NCBI GenBank assembly: GCA_018398815.1
Contig: CM031622.1
Span: forward strand, 24,850,827-24,914,826
DNA length: 64,000 nt
Reading direction: 5' to 3'
From: Conus ventricosus
Taxonomy: Eukaryota > Mollusca > Gastropoda > Neogastropoda > Conidae
The position numbers were made by a program, and so were the translations under genes. Each line of letters starts with the position of its first letter. Positions within the stretch are counted from its first letter, which is position 1. Positions 33,273-45,600 of the stretch are shown piece after piece. A model generated the notes under the pieces. The model was given only the letters and a program-made list of their open reading frames with translations, searched no databases and was not told where the DNA came from.

Positions 33273-33460
33273 TCAAATCAATTAATGCACACATGTGCAC
33301 TTGTAGTATGTACACATGTGATTTGTACACTGTCTGAAGTTTTACGAGCTGAACTAAAAGTTACATTTATTGAATTAATGCACACATGTGCACTTTGAGT
33401 TTGTACACGTGATTGGTACACTGTCTGTGAAGTTTTAGGAGTTGAACTAAAAGTTACCAA
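33273..33460. repeat. Tandem repeat, two units of about 95 bp
   Basis: ATTAATGCACACATGTGCACTT ... TTTGTACACTGTCTGAAGTTTTACGAG ... GAACTAAAAGTTAC occurs twice in direct order. Unit 2 seems to have one copy before the gap (57480-57556). Confidence 0.8.
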
Positions 33461-33689
33461 CAGAACTCAGGAGAGAACATTTGTGTGAACGATAGTTCTA
33501 AATCTTACACTGGCAACCAGGACTGAGAACTCAAGTCAGCAAAACAGAAAGATGACAGTAACAAACATGAATCCCATTGAAAGGTTTGACCTAGCAGGCA
33601 ATCCAGCTGTAGTAGCTGCAACAAATTGGCGTTGTCATCAGAAACATGGTTCTGAGATTCACTGAGCTGCATGAGGCAAACTTCCACAT

Positions 33690-34836
33690 TCACAAAAACA
33701 TGCTTTATTTCTACACTGGATACATATGTTTGGAAGTACATGACATTTTTAAAACACTGTCACAGAGTCTGAGAGAAAAAAAAAAAAAAGTTAGCAGTTA
33801 CTGCTCTCAACAATATCTTTACCTCCAGTTCATCACACTGACCTACATGAGACATGTCTTCAGCCAGCAATTCCAAAGAGACAGGGAAAATGGCACACTA
33901 TTTCACACAACTAAGACTGCAAGCTGCAAATTGTAATTTTGGTGATGAAGACAATATTTGTGACCAAATCACTGGTAAGTCTAGCATATATATGTGTTTG
34001 AAAGAAAAAAGCCTGATGAAAACATAAAATACCACAAGAGCCCATGAAAGAGCAGAGATGCAAGTCTAGGTGATCACTCCTGCAACCATAGCTCCACATG
34101 GGAACAGGTCAGATCACCATCAGCTAAAAAAAAAAACATGCTTTATTTCTACACGGGGTACATATGGAACTGGAAGTATACGAGTTGGTTTTTTTAAAAC
34201 ACTGTCTCTGGGAAAAATTGTAAAAAAAAAAAAAAAAGCTAGCAGTACTGGTCTCAACAATCGTCTTTTACCTCCAGTTCATCACACCCACATGAGACAT
34301 GTCTTCAGCCAGCAATTCCAAAGAGACAGGGACAAAATGGCACATTATTTCACACGACTAAGACTGCAAGCTGCAAATTCTGATTTTGGTTGATAAAGAC
34401 AATATTCATACCCAAATCATTGGTAAGTCTAGCATATGTGTTTGAAAGGTAAGTCTAGCATATGTGTTTGAAAGGAAATACCTGGAAAGGACCATACTAG
34501 ACCTGATGAAAGCATAAAATTAAATACAAGAGCCCATGAAATAGCAGAGGTGCAAGTCTTGGTGATCACTCCAATAACCATAGCTTCACATGGGAACAGG
34601 TCAGGTCACCATCAGCTAAAAAAAAACATGCTTTATTTCTACACTGGATACATATGGAACTGGAAGTACACGACCTTTTTTAAAAACACTCCCACATGAG
34701 ACATGTTTTCAGCCAGCAATTCCAAAGAGATGGGGGGAAAATGGTACACTATTTCTCACAACTTAGAGTTTGACTGCAAGCTGTGATTTGTAATTTTGGT
34801 GATAAAGTCGACGAGAATATTTGTACCCAAATCATT
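33690..34836. repeat. Tandem repeat of about 440-490 bp, three units, the third interrupted
   Basis: Each unit starts with an A run and ACATGCTTTATTTCTACAC (33699, 34137, 34627). It continues with GAGACATGTCTTCAGCCAGC, CACTAAGACTGCAAGCTGC-type sequence, GGTAAGTCTAGCATATGTG, GCCCATGAAAGAGCAGAGG and CACATGGGAACAGGTCA. The third unit is cut at 34836 by a CR1 fragment and an I-type LINE and resumes at 38218-38390. Confidence 0.8.
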
Positions 34837-34874
34837 ACTGACTCTGCCAGAGTCAGTGGTTTCTGCGCCATCAG

Positions 34875-34961
34875 GATAAGATAAGATAATGTTGCTTATA
34901 GCCCAGCCGACCGCAAAGGGCCATATCAGGGCTGTCACCACGTTAAAATCAACTCACCAGT

Positions 34962-34998
<37 letters not shown>

Positions 34999-37900
34999 AC
35001 CACTTTCATACATCTCATTAAATGACATCGTCTACAAACGCACCAGAAACTTTGTTAAAAATCTTTCTTCCGTAAAATCTTAAATCAGATGAAAAATATT
35101 AATCTCTCAAAAACTCAAGGATCACATCAGGCGGGACATCCCTGAACAGGATCTTCATGGACTCCGCTGTAAAATGTTTTTGTCTCACATCGTGCAAGTC
35201 CCAACACTCTAAAAGAACATGTTTCATTGTGAGTGGCGCATGACATGGAATGCACCACGGAGCTTCTTCACTCTTTAAAAGGTAAGCATGGGTAAAATAC
35301 GAATGGCCGGTGTGCAGCCGGCACAGAACCGTTCCTCTTTACGACCTCCCGACGTGGATGGGAGGAAGTCCTTAAGGTTTGGACGGATCTGAAAGAGTTT
35401 GTTACTCGTCTGTGTGTTCCAATCCTCCTGCCAGAGGTCTCTCACATAATCGTTAACTTTGGGTTTCAACATCTGAACAGGGGATATAAATGTTGGACAG
35501 TTTCTCTCTTGTGGCGTTCTTGGCTAAACGATCAACCATTTCGTTCCCGCCGATGCCAACATGACCAGGAACCCAAGCAAGAGTAATGTTGTAACCGTCC
35601 GCTTTCAACTTGCTAAAAAGTTCAAAGAAATGCAAAATTTCTGGATGCTGAAGGTTGCGGCCAGCTATGGCTTCCAAAGCTGACAGCGAATCCGACAGAA
35701 CCAGAAAGTCCCTCTTTGAAGAATGTGAGATTATCTTCAAAGCCAGTACCAGAGCAGTAAGTTCAGCAGAATAGACAGAAGCATCGGAATGGATATATGT
35801 TCCAACAGTATCTGAGAAGGAGCCCCAGGGCAGTAGGCTGCACAGGCCCACTCCATCCTCAGACTTGGAACCGTCAGTGAAAACTTTTTGATAGGATGGG
35901 AATTTCGAACAGAGGTCAGCATACAATGCCTTGTACGCCAGAGAGCTGGTAGACTCTTTGCGAAAAGCTGCAAGATCGAAACGAATCTCTGGTGTGAAAA
36001 AGGTCCACGGAGGTTGATCCGGAAACTTGGAAAAATCGGAAACTACTCCCAGGTTTAGACCTGCATTCCGCACGTGAGGCTGCATACGAAGACCAAACGG
36101 CGGAATACATTTAGGGTTGTTTTCAAACTTACTTTGGAATGGAGGGTCAAAGACACAGTCATGAGGCAGGATTCTGCGGTTCTAGAACAGTCGGAATAAT
36201 AATTTAAAGACAGTTTCAGTCTGCGGTTTGGACAATGAAGGTTCGCCCGCCTCTGCGTACAGGCTGTACACAGGGGTGGTGCGGAACGCTCCAAGACAGA
36301 GACGAGCCCTTGATGGTGGATAGGGTCCAAGAGTTTGAGGTAAGAGGGTCTTGCGGAGCCGTAGACAGCACAACCGTAGTCCAGTTGGAAACGGACCAAG
36401 GCTCTGTAGAGGTGCAGCAAAGTTTTCTTATCAGCGCCCCAGTCAGTGTGCGCTACGACCCGCAGAATATTCAGAGCTTTCTGGCAAGAAGTTTTGAGGT
36501 TTTTGATGTGGCTGAGAAAGTTCAGTTTCTGGTCAAAATGACCCCCAGAAATTTGGCCTCTTTAACAGCTGGAATGGAAGATTTCCCTACTTGAAGTTCA
36601 GGATCTGGGAAAAACTGACGGAAATTATGGAAGTGAATACACTGCGTCTTTGTTGAGAAAAGGTGAAACCGTTTTCATCCGCCCATTCGATGGATTTATC
36701 TACGCAAAGCTGGAGCCTGCGCTGGACACTCGGTACAGGCTTCCAGTTGCGTAGACAGCGAAATCATCCACAAACAATGAGCAGTCTGAACCCTGCTGAA
36801 CTGATTTCACAATGTTGTTGATTTTAATACTAAAGAGGGCAGGAGACAGTATGCTCCCCTGGGAACACCCAACTCCTGCTCGTGGACATCAGAGAGAGTG
36901 GTGCCAACCCGGACCTGAAACTGTCGTTCTGCCAAAAAATTTTGAATAAAAAGCGAAGATGACCTCGAAAACCCAGATCGTGGAGATCATGAAGTATCCC
37001 CGACTTCCAGGTGGTATCGTAGGCCTTCTCCAAATCAAAGAAAATTGCCACTGCATGCCGTTTGTTCAGAAAGGCGTTCCTAAGTGTAGATTCCAGACGA
37101 ATCAAATGGTCAACTGTACTCCGATGTTTGCGGAAACCACACTGTTCTTTCGCCAAAAGCCATCGGTTTCCAGTTTCCACATGAGCCTAGCATTGACCAT
37201 TTTTTTCCATCAATTTACAGACACAGCTGGTCAAAGCTATGGACGGTAATTAGATGGATTAGAAAGATCTTTTCCAGGTTGGGATGGGAATAATGAGGGC
37301 TTTCCGCCAAGAGGGTGGAAAGCAACCTGTAGTCCACACATGTTTGTATACCTGTAAACAGATGTTCAGACCTTCTTGCGGAAGATGTTTCAATAGTTGA
37401 TAATGAATGTCATCTATACCTGGAGAGGAATCGCTGCAAGAAAGTAAGGCAGATTTCTCAGCTCGTTTAACGTGAAGGAAGATTGTAGTCTTCCGTGTTG
37501 TCGGATGAAAAGTTGCAGGGTGATTTTTCTTAAGGGCTTTGTTTTGACAAAAGTGGCTGATTTGTTAGAAGAGGAGGAATTCTTTTCAATGGTTGAAGCA
37601 AGCAATTAGCAACTGCTTTTTTGTTTGTTATTAAAGAGTCCGAAAACTGAGATGGTTCACAGTGGGACAGGTGTTCTTCCCTTTGATTTTCTTAATGATG
37701 TTCCACACTTTTTCTTGGAAGTTTTCGATGTCAGCCTGGAGCAGAAACTTCTCCAGGACCGACGTTTACTGATTTTAAAAGTGTGTCTTGATTTGGCACG
37801 GAGTTTTTGATGGGCTCGAGCGTTGGGACCCGAAGGTCGATGGTATACCTGACGCTGAGCCCGTTTTCGGACTTTGGAAATTTGTTGGCAATCTGAATCA

Positions 37901-38006
37901 AACCAGGTGTTTTTGGCATTTGAAGTTTGTCGGAAAACACTGGAATACAGGCTTTAGCACATTTAATCATAGTATTAGTCAGAGATTCTGCTGGGTCCGG
38001 ACTCTG
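34875..38006 (-). mobile_element. I-clade LINE, 5'-truncated second copy
   Basis: Flanked by ATCAG at 34870-34874 and 38007-38011. The 3' end (TTATC repeat, 34875-34890) and 3'UTR match the LINE at 12216, followed by a poly(A)/poly(T)-like run (34957-34996 on the plus strand). The 5' end stops inside ORF2, at the point equivalent to about 15440 of the other copy. Length is 3.13 kb. Confidence 0.9.
35099..38006 (-). pseudogene. I-clade LINE ORF2, C-terminal half (RT, RNase H, Cys/His tail)
   Basis: The reverse transcriptase has ECGFRKHRSTVDHLIRLEST and FFDLEKAYDTTW (36830-37180, open) and the catalytic FVDDFAVYATG near 36765. An open frame (35453-36085) carries a complete RNase H domain: FTDGSKSEDGVGL (Asp), SAELTALVLA (Glu), LSDSLSALEA (Asp), then WVPGHVGIGGNEMVDRLAK (His and Asp). 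The C-terminus has WCIPCHAPLTMKHVLLECWD, a Cys/His motif, and VILEFLRD before the stop at 35099-35101. Frameshifts near 36100, 36600 and 37400 prevent a single product. RNase H is the reason to place both copies in the I group. Confidence 0.88.
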
Positions 38007-38390
38007 ATCAGTGGATGCTTTCAAGAGAAGACTGGATGAACATTGGAAAAATCTACCATCATTGTAAAACCCCTATTTGCCAAGAATAACTTCTGGGAAA
38101 CTGAGCTTGCACGCAATGCTAGAAATCAAAGTTAGAATTAGATAGACGAATAGGCTCTTTAAAAGTAGAGCCTCAATGCCTCTTATTACTATACTATACT
38201 ATAATAACTATTACAAGTGTAGCATGTAGGTTTGAAACGAAAATACCGGAAAGGACCACACTAGACCTGAGGAAAGCATTGAAATATACTACAGCACGAG
38301 CCCATGAAAGAGCAGAGGTGCAGGTCTAGTGATGACTCCTGCAACCGAGCTCCACGTGGAACATGTCATATCACCTGTGAAGGAAAATCA

Positions 38391-38896
38391 AACCAGAGCA
38401 GAGAAGAAGAAAGAGGTGGTGGCCTAGGACACGCTGAAGACAATTATAAATACAGAGTCTTTCTACTTGTACGTGAGAAGATTTAGTTGTCCCGGATTTT
38501 CGGAGAGGTGGATATGATTTGCTTTTTCTGAACCCTGCACACATAGCAGTAAGTTATCGCACGACCCAAGAAACGTATCCTAAAACTTACTTTCTCGTTA
38601 TATATGAATGTATGGACAATTTCTACAATAAAAGCGAAGGCACTGGGGTCCTTGCTCTAGCCCCAGAGTACTGCCACACCATGGACAAAATGCCAACATT
38701 TTCAGTTCTCAGCTTTGCGGAAAATATGAAGAAGACTAACACTATACGTCTTCCTCCGTTCAAAAACTCGCTCACTCTGAATTGCAGCTCTCCTCTTTTC
38801 CGGTGTCGCGCTGGATCGAGATTAACGCGCGGATCGAGACTAACGCAAACGTCGTTTTACCATAATATAGTAAAACTAAACCAAAACAACCTTTCG

Positions 38897-38961
<65 letters not shown>

Positions 38962-39259
38962 CAAAACAACCTTTCGGCACAAAGATTCAGAAGATTCAAA
39001 TATTTAATCCTGTGACCCCTTTTGGTAGGCCCCTTTTGAAACAAAATAAACAAATGTAAATGAAACACATCCAACACACAAAAATTTTTCCCGATAATAA
39101 CACACTGGATATAATGTAACACAACTTTACTAAGTTTTATAAAACTTCGCTAAGTTTAGCAAAACTTTTTTTTTATTACCACAGAGCAAACGACATAGTT
39201 AAATACGGACTTTATAGTAGTAGTAGTAGTAGTAGTAGTAAGGGATAGGCTGATATACG
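38391..39259. other. Unassigned sequence with a (CA)n microsatellite
   Basis: CA repeats lie at 38900-38958 between two copies of ACAACCTTTCGGCACA. A TAG trinucleotide run lies at 39219-39240. A plus-strand frame (38519-39007) has no family resemblance. POLR3K exon 1 was searched for by eye and not found. Confidence 0.45.
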
Positions 39260-39630
39260 TAGCCTAGGCCTCACAGCCTTTCTTGAATCCCCATCCATGA
39301 ATTGTTTAGTATTCTGAATTGTTTGTTGCGTATGCACATATTGGTTATTAATCAAATTCAAATAACAACTTATGAATCAGGAGATTTTTAAATGAGTTAG
39401 TAGATTGTGCAAACTTGATGTTAGTTGGTAGATCATTCCAAAGATGTGTTATTCTTTTCCAAAAACCATTTTACGTTTATTGGTCTGACAGTGTTCAATG
39501 AAGATTTTCCCATCTGGCTTCCTTGTAACACATTAGTAATATGTAGCCGGGTGCTAAGATGTATTCCTTGGGCACCCGTCTTAGACGAGATATTTTGTTC
39601 ATGAGTTATCTTCCCTTACCTCCCTTGATC

Positions 39631-40082
39631 TTCTTCTTCTTCTTCTTCTTTGTTATCTGCCCGCCTTCATCGAGTTGAAGATTCTGGCATCAACAAGGGG
39701 GTTCCGGTTTGCTGTGGGAGTTTGGATCAGTTTATGCAGCCAGTGCTCACTACTTAACTGCATGGACAGTGGGCAGGGGAAGTGGGGCCACCACACTCAC
39801 TATTTCAGGCCTCTAACCATACTTGTGTAGGCCCCACTTTGGAGTGGGTGGAAAGGGTTTGTACTCGAACATGGGGGAGGGATGGGTCGGGAGATGGGAC
39901 GGGGAGTGTGGAGGGGGGTGAATGGGGAGTGGGGGGGGCAAATCAGAGGTAGGACTGGAAGTCCACCACCGAGCTGATTGAATTGCCGTCAGGTGGGAGC
40001 CTATAAACTCCCTGAGTGCGGGGAAAAAGGAGTGTTTTCTATAGTTCCTGCGTGGACTCCAAGGCATACTGTGCTCATGAAA
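39631..40082 (-). mobile_element. 452-bp retroposon with (GAA)n tail inserted in the LTR
   Basis: Absent from the related LTR at 59654, where CTTGATCGATTG is continuous. It is flanked by GATC here (39627-39630 and 40083-40086). The tail is (CTT)n on the plus strand (39631-39650), so it reads on the minus strand. Its body is GC-richer and matches no other copy in the window. No tRNA-like promoter was recognised. Confidence 0.75.
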
Positions 40083-40366
40083 GATCGATTGATCTCGTTT
40101 TTATTGTGTAAATTCTTTAAATCATGAATACCTCAGAACCTACATAGTTGTGTATACGTTGCTGAAGTCACAAAAATTAATGTATTCCATTCATTACAAT
40201 CGTGTTGGACTGAGAAGCCCATATTTTCCCTAAAACTGGTATTTCGACCAAATTAATCTTGGCGCCATTTTGAATTGTCCGACGAACAAACCGTAAATCA
40301 TTCTTGATTTCACAAAGTATGAGAGAATCCAAAGAATCCATGAATGCGCATTGAAGCAAAGTCCAT

Positions 40367-40430
40367 ATGCGCGCTGGTGACCTACTCGTTTTTGAGTGAA
40401 CCAGTATTTTAGGAAGAAGAAGAAGAAGAA
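40367..40430 (+). mobile_element. 64-bp CR1 3' end insertion (extreme 5' truncation)
   Basis: ATGCGCGCTGGTGACCTACT through CCAGTATTTTAGG and (AAG)n matches the last 3'UTR bases and (GAA)n tail of the CR1 at 5798 exactly in order. The paralogue reads GTCCATAAGCTCTC without it (60022-60035). Confidence 0.85.
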
Positions 40431-40690
40431 GAGCTCTCATTTCGTATATCGCATGCCTATGATCTTTTCTGTACAAGCTTGCGACTATACGAAATCACTG
40501 ACAGCGCCGGTCCCCTTTAGCGAGTCGCCTTCTTTGTTTATTGTCAGAGGTTTGAACTAAATTGTCGTTTCATGAAATTCGGACTTCCCGACGAAATCTT
40601 TTTTTAAAGACTCCATTTCATTATGATAAAGCAACCGATTATATATAAAAATTATCCGATGGACATTTCAGGAATAACGCTTTATCGAAG

Positions 40691-41207
40691 ATGGTGTTCG
40701 AAGCACGTGGCGACGGCCATGTGACGATAAAGCAGATTGTGTTTTCTATCAATTTTAAACGCAAAGTTCTCCGCTTGGACGGCATCTTGGATAATGAAAT
40801 TTATATGCATAAGCCTAAAAGAGCGAAATTCAAGCTTTTTATTCATTACAAAAATAGGCCTATTTCATGTCGTTTAGCATTTTTCATTGAAATAGAGGAA
40901 AATATGACGTAAACTCGTTAAAAGTGGGTTCATTCTCGGACTTTAATCGCCAATAACTTTACACAGCCACAGAATTGTCAAATATGACTTATTGCGTTTT
41001 TATTCCTTGGTTTCTGAGGTTTACATCGATATGAAATATGTTTGGATACTTAGAACGGACGGCGAGCTAGACAACGCAGAAGCCGCAACAGATAGCACAG
41101 ATTTTGTCAATCGCCGTCCCTTGAGGCTCATTTTGAGTGCGGCGCTGCGTTGCCTTCTTTGCGGTCTGGTCAAAGTGTATATATTTTTGGGCCAGCGGCG
41201 TAAGTAG
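40691..41207 (+). CDS. Unidentified open frames in the U3 of the long LTR (unit 2 copy)
   Basis: A frame starting MVFEARGDG (40691) runs 73 codons; a second (40992-41207) contains GELDNAEAATDSTDFVN. In the copy at 60287 these two parts are directly joined as MVFEARGDGELDNAESATDS. The intervening 340 bp here is bounded by GACGG at each side. No family is recognised and the coding nature is uncertain. Confidence 0.25.
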
Positions 41208-42664
41208 GTGACAATGTTGCCCCTACAGTGATTTTGCCCCCGAGCATGTTTGCCTAGAGAGTGGCTCAGTAGCGCCGAGTGCTGAGAGAGAGAGAGAGAG
41301 CGAGAGATTTCCCATGCAATGTGTTTCCTGGTTTGAGCTCCTCGTCATGGGAGAGAAATAAAGGCAAGAAAAACTCTGCTCTTGTCCTGTGTGTCTTCTT
41401 GACTGCTGGCTACCCCATTGGTCCTGCGCTTATCACCCTCAGCCTGTCTTCACCTGCACACACACCTTTTGCCCCCCCCGCCACCATCAATATATATTAG
41501 AAAAAATCTACCTCTATTGTACATTCATTCACCAAATCGATAAATATTTAATAGACCTTCGATCAATTCACCGCGGATACTCTACCTTATTAATTAGTGT
41601 AAAGTTTAAGTATCTTAGCCGTTTTCATAATTCATCTTTTTTGGCATTCCCCGTCAGTATCGTTGTAGCCCTTCTTTGTACTTTACGCAACTGCCTTTGC
41701 TGCTTTTTGAGTAAGGGATACCATATATTTCCATATTCTAAGTGCGGTCGAACCCAGACTTTTGTAACAATATCAATATTATATCTTATTCACGTATGTA
41801 CAGTTCTCTTTATTAGTCTATAATTTGGTTTTGCTTTATTGATGATTTTATTGATATGTACAACATCGAAAGAAAGTAGTGGGTGCAAAAATACATCCAA
41901 GATCTTTTCTTCCTCACACTCACAATTATTTCATTTTCTTGTCCAGTGACCCTTCATATAACAATTATGATATGGATTGTTTACCATAGTGCATAACACT
42001 ATACATTTGGATACGTTGAAATGTAAGTTCCATTCATCAGACCATTCTTGTAATGAGTATACATCCCTTTGATTTTTTTGTAAAGATTGGGTAGAATTTT
42101 CCAAACAGCATTCGTGTCCATCACAAAAATCTTACAATTGCTTTTGGGACAGATTCGGAAGATCCGTTTATGAAATATATGAACAGTATGGTCGCCTAGG
42201 ATACTGGCCTTGAGTATACCCACTATAGTACATCTGATCTTTGTGAAGTTGGCGTCATTTATCCTTAACTTTTGTGTTCACCACCAGAAAAAAGCCTGGA
42301 TCCAATCAGTACATTTCCTGTAATCCCAAATCCTTTCAACTTCTGCAGAAGCCTACATTGCATAACAGTGACGAAAGCTTTCTGAAGTCTAAGATGACAA
42401 CATCAAATATGCTTTTGCTCAATATCATTCTGTAAAATCTTCCATTGGGTTAAAAGAAGCTGTGTCAACAAGACCTTTTTATCTAAACCCGGTTGACAAT
42501 CTGAATACAGATCATTGTCCTAAATGATTGACAAATACAGTCTCTTTATTACAGTTCTAGAACATTACACACTACACGATGTCAGACTAACAGGTCTATA
42601 ATTTCCAGGCTCGATTTTTTTATCCCTTTTTTAAAATAGCTGTACCTTCTGCATTTTTCCTCCA

Positions 42665-45600
42665 GTGAGTGCAACCATGCCGTTGGTATGGGGAGCTTGC
42701 GTGTCTCTTGGACCCCAAGAGCTATGCTGGTGGGAGATTCTTATCCGGTAGGGCCACGCCAAGCCAGACAGGTCAAAGGGTATAGACCAGGACAAAGAGC
42801 ACTCAACTTGGCCCTCCAGGTTGGGGGTTTGAATTGGGCTAACAACCCGGACCTAGAAACAAACGTTGTTACAGAAACCGCAATGACATTTTTCCGAGAA
42901 TACGCATGTGGGGAAGAGTTCACTCTAGCAGAGCCCATTACGCAGCTGGTAAAAGCCTTCAGAAGACCTGAGCCGACAAACTCTTCGACGACCAAAGCCA
43001 AGAACAGGATAGGACCTGGAACCATCAGAACCCTATACGAGACTGGAAAAACAGCACAAGTAAATGAGTAGTGGATGCAGCAGGTACAACCTAAAGATCC
43101 TTGGCCTGTGCAGCACCTATGATGGACAGGAACAGGAAGAACATGGCTGACCAATGGAGACACCATCATCTACTCTGGACAGAAGAAGACCAGCCACACA
43201 CTCCGGAGTACGCTAGCTGATGACACCCAGGCGACGCGCGCACTGCTGTTCCTGGGAACTCAGTGTCACCAAGGATCCTCAACTGCAAGATTCATTCAAG
43301 GCAGGAAAACACTCATCTTACAGTGCACTAACGCCCACCACAAAACGTAGCAGACCCAGAGGAAAAGGAGGAATTCTACAATCAACTTCAAACCGTCGTG
43401 GATATAGAGTGTGCCGAAGAGAGACCTTAAGATCCTCAGGGAGATCTCAATGCCAAAGTGTGAACGGACAAACAAGCCAGAGAGCAGAATTATGGTCAAC
43501 ACGGAACCGGAATACAAATGAAAATGGAGACAACTGTTTGTGAATTCAGTGGCTTCAACGACAAGGTCTCGGAGGCAACTGTTTCCGAACCTCCAAAAAA
43601 CATTCACAAGAAGACTTGAATCACCTGATGGGGAAGACCCCAGAACCAAATCGACCACAAGAACCACGTCAGAAAATGGCGCAGAAGTTTACATGACGTG
43701 AGAGTGAAACGAGGACAGACGCAGCATCACACCACAACCTTGTGATAGCTGTGCTAAAGAACGCAAACTGAAAGCCAACAAAGACCAAGCAGGCCGACTA
43801 TCACATAAGTACAATGTACAACAGTCCTGAAGGAGAGAGCAACAACAGAGCAACAACTGGAACAGGAGAACCAGATTCAGCGTACATGACCAACTTGCTG
43901 AAGAAACAATCGAAGACGCCACGTGTGACCTGAGGGAGGTCTGCAGACGACATGTAACACAAGTGCTTGGAAAGAAGCGAGAAAACACAAAGAATGGCTG
44001 ACAGACCTGAACCTGGACCCTTCACACAGAGCGGAAGCACCTAAAAAGACCAGATCACCAGACCCAAGATCCACAAGACCACAAGCAAGAGTTTTACAAG
44101 GCACACTACTGGGAACGTCAACCGCCAAGTTAAGAAAGTTCTAGACAAGACAAGAAACCATATCATCCATGAGCTCACAGAAAGGCAGAAACAGCGGCAG
44201 ACAGAGAAACATGAAAGGCTGTATGAGATTACCGAACACTTTCTGGAAAGACCCAGCAACCCCAGTCCGCCCGGTCAAGACAAGGAGGAAACAACAACCA
44301 TCGCTGTAGAAGCTGAGCAGAGAGCAAGGAAGGGCAAAGCACTTTAAAGAGACACAGAATCGACCTGCCCCCCTGTCCCCCTCAGCCCTACCCTACCCCC
44401 AACTCCAGCTTCTGGACATCAACACATGCCCACCACCCAAGACGGAAGTTACCAAAGCCATCACGTCACTGAAGGGGATCAGTAAGCAGCGGGTCCAGAA
44501 GGAAATCCAACCTGAAGCACTGAAAGCAGCCATCCAGACGTCAACAGAGATGCTGCATCCACTCCTAAGCAAGATCTGGGAGGCAGAACGAGTGCCAGAA
44601 GACTGGAAAAGAGGCCACCAAGGTGATAGCTGAGCCGAAGAAAGGGGACCTGTCCATCCTGTAAAACCAGAGAGGGATTAAGTTGCTGTCCCATCCCCGG
44701 GGAAGGTGCAGACCAAAATCATGCTTAGAGAGACTAAAGACCCCGCCTAGACAAACCCTCCGGCCAGAACTAGCTGGACTTCGCCAAGACAGAACATGCA
44801 CAGACCAAATTGCCACCATGAAATTATCATCGAGCCGACTCTCTGAGTGGCAGACCCCCTTGTACGTAGTATTTGTAGATTTCCAGAAGGCATTTGACAC
44901 AATCGCCAGAATACCATCTGGAAACTCATTGCACCACTATGGCATCCCACCCAAGTTTGTTGCCACATCCAGCAACTCTACGAGGTTATGCCACATGCCA
45001 GGTCGTCCACGATGGAAGCTAACGAAGCCCTTCATCACTGTACAAACGGCTGCCGTCAGGGGTGTCTACTATCGCCAACAATATTCCTGATGGACGTTGA
45101 CTGATAATGCGGCAGTCCTACAGACGGCAAGAGGACAGGGAATCCACGGTGCCTTTCACCAAGCAACTGGAAGACCTGACTTCGCCCGACGACACAGCTT
45201 CTGTCCCCACAAACACAAGACGCACAAGAGAAACCTGTGTCGGGGTCGCAGAAGAAGCAGGAAAGACAGGCCTCCAAATCAACATAAAGAAACACAGAAG
45301 CCATGAGAGTCAACAACCAGCAACGAACCCCACTACGACTACAACAGGAACTATCATTGAAGTTGACTATTTGTCTACCTCGGCAGTGTGGTCAGCAAAG
45401 ATGGAGGTACAGATGAGGATATCAAGAGTCGCATCAATAAAGCCAGGCACATCCTTTAACTACCTACGGCCTATCTGGAATCCTCGCCCTTCTCCACATC
45501 CATAACAAGATCAGAATCTTCAACTCAAATGTGAAAACTGTTCCATCTATAAGTTCTGAAACGTGGCGAACAACAAAGCCAAACACCCACAAACTCCAAA

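Larger units (their letters stand above)
5491..33480. repeat. Segmental repeat, unit 1 (contains POLR3K exons 2-3 and large TE insertions)
   Basis: From CCGGTATCGGCAAGC at 5491 the sequence is collinear with unit 2 (from 46562) and unit 3 (from 62532). When the CR1 insertion (5798-9145) and the nested LINE (12216-27221) are removed, the order matches unit 2 up to the gap at 57557: TG-rich minisatellite, 9690-10640 block, SINE, POLR3K exon 3, exon 2, upstream tandem repeat. Similarity is visually very high in places, for example 11100-11440 against 48720-49060. About 10955-11060 also resembles the unit's own start in degenerate form. Confidence 0.8.
34837..38217 (+). mobile_element. CR1-like LINE 3' fragment interrupted by an I-type LINE
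   Basis: The pieces 34837-34874 and 38012-38217 join to read LPESVVSAPSVDAFKRRLDEHW, the usual C-terminus of a CR1-type reverse transcriptase, followed by a 3'UTR with an (ACTAT)n tail at 38192-38217. The fragment itself lies inside the third tandem unit (AAATCATT before, ACAAGTGTAGCATG after). Confidence 0.8.
39542..41489 (+). mobile_element. Solo LTR, long form, within a CR1 LINE
   Basis: It starts TGTAGCCGGGTGCTAAG and ends CCACCATCA. It has an AATAAA signal (GGGAGAGAAATAAAGGC near 41355) and a TCTTCTTGACTG segment as in the short LTR at 2643. CR1 sequence lies on both sides, with no polypurine tract or internal region, so it is a solo LTR. Two small insertions (39631-40082, 40367-40430) and a 340-bp segment (40717-41056) distinguish it from the copy at 59654. 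Confidence 0.75.
39260..42652 (-). mobile_element. CR1-like LINE, interrupted by a long solo LTR
   Basis: The RT part is at 41490-42650 (decayed; the better copy at 61505-61975 shows KRSCMTQLLLTMEDFTEY and YLDFRKAFDT). The C-terminal part is on the other side of the LTR at 39300-39541 (KRITHLWNDLPTNIKFAQST, then SFKNLLIHKL). Together they give the normal order GDLIEVYKIF ... WNDLP ... FKN, so the LTR was inserted into a pre-existing CR1. Confidence 0.75.

Noticed and set aside
33690..34836. CRISPR-like array
   Set aside because: The units are 440-490 bp imperfect tandem copies in eukaryotic DNA, with no short repeat-spacer pattern.
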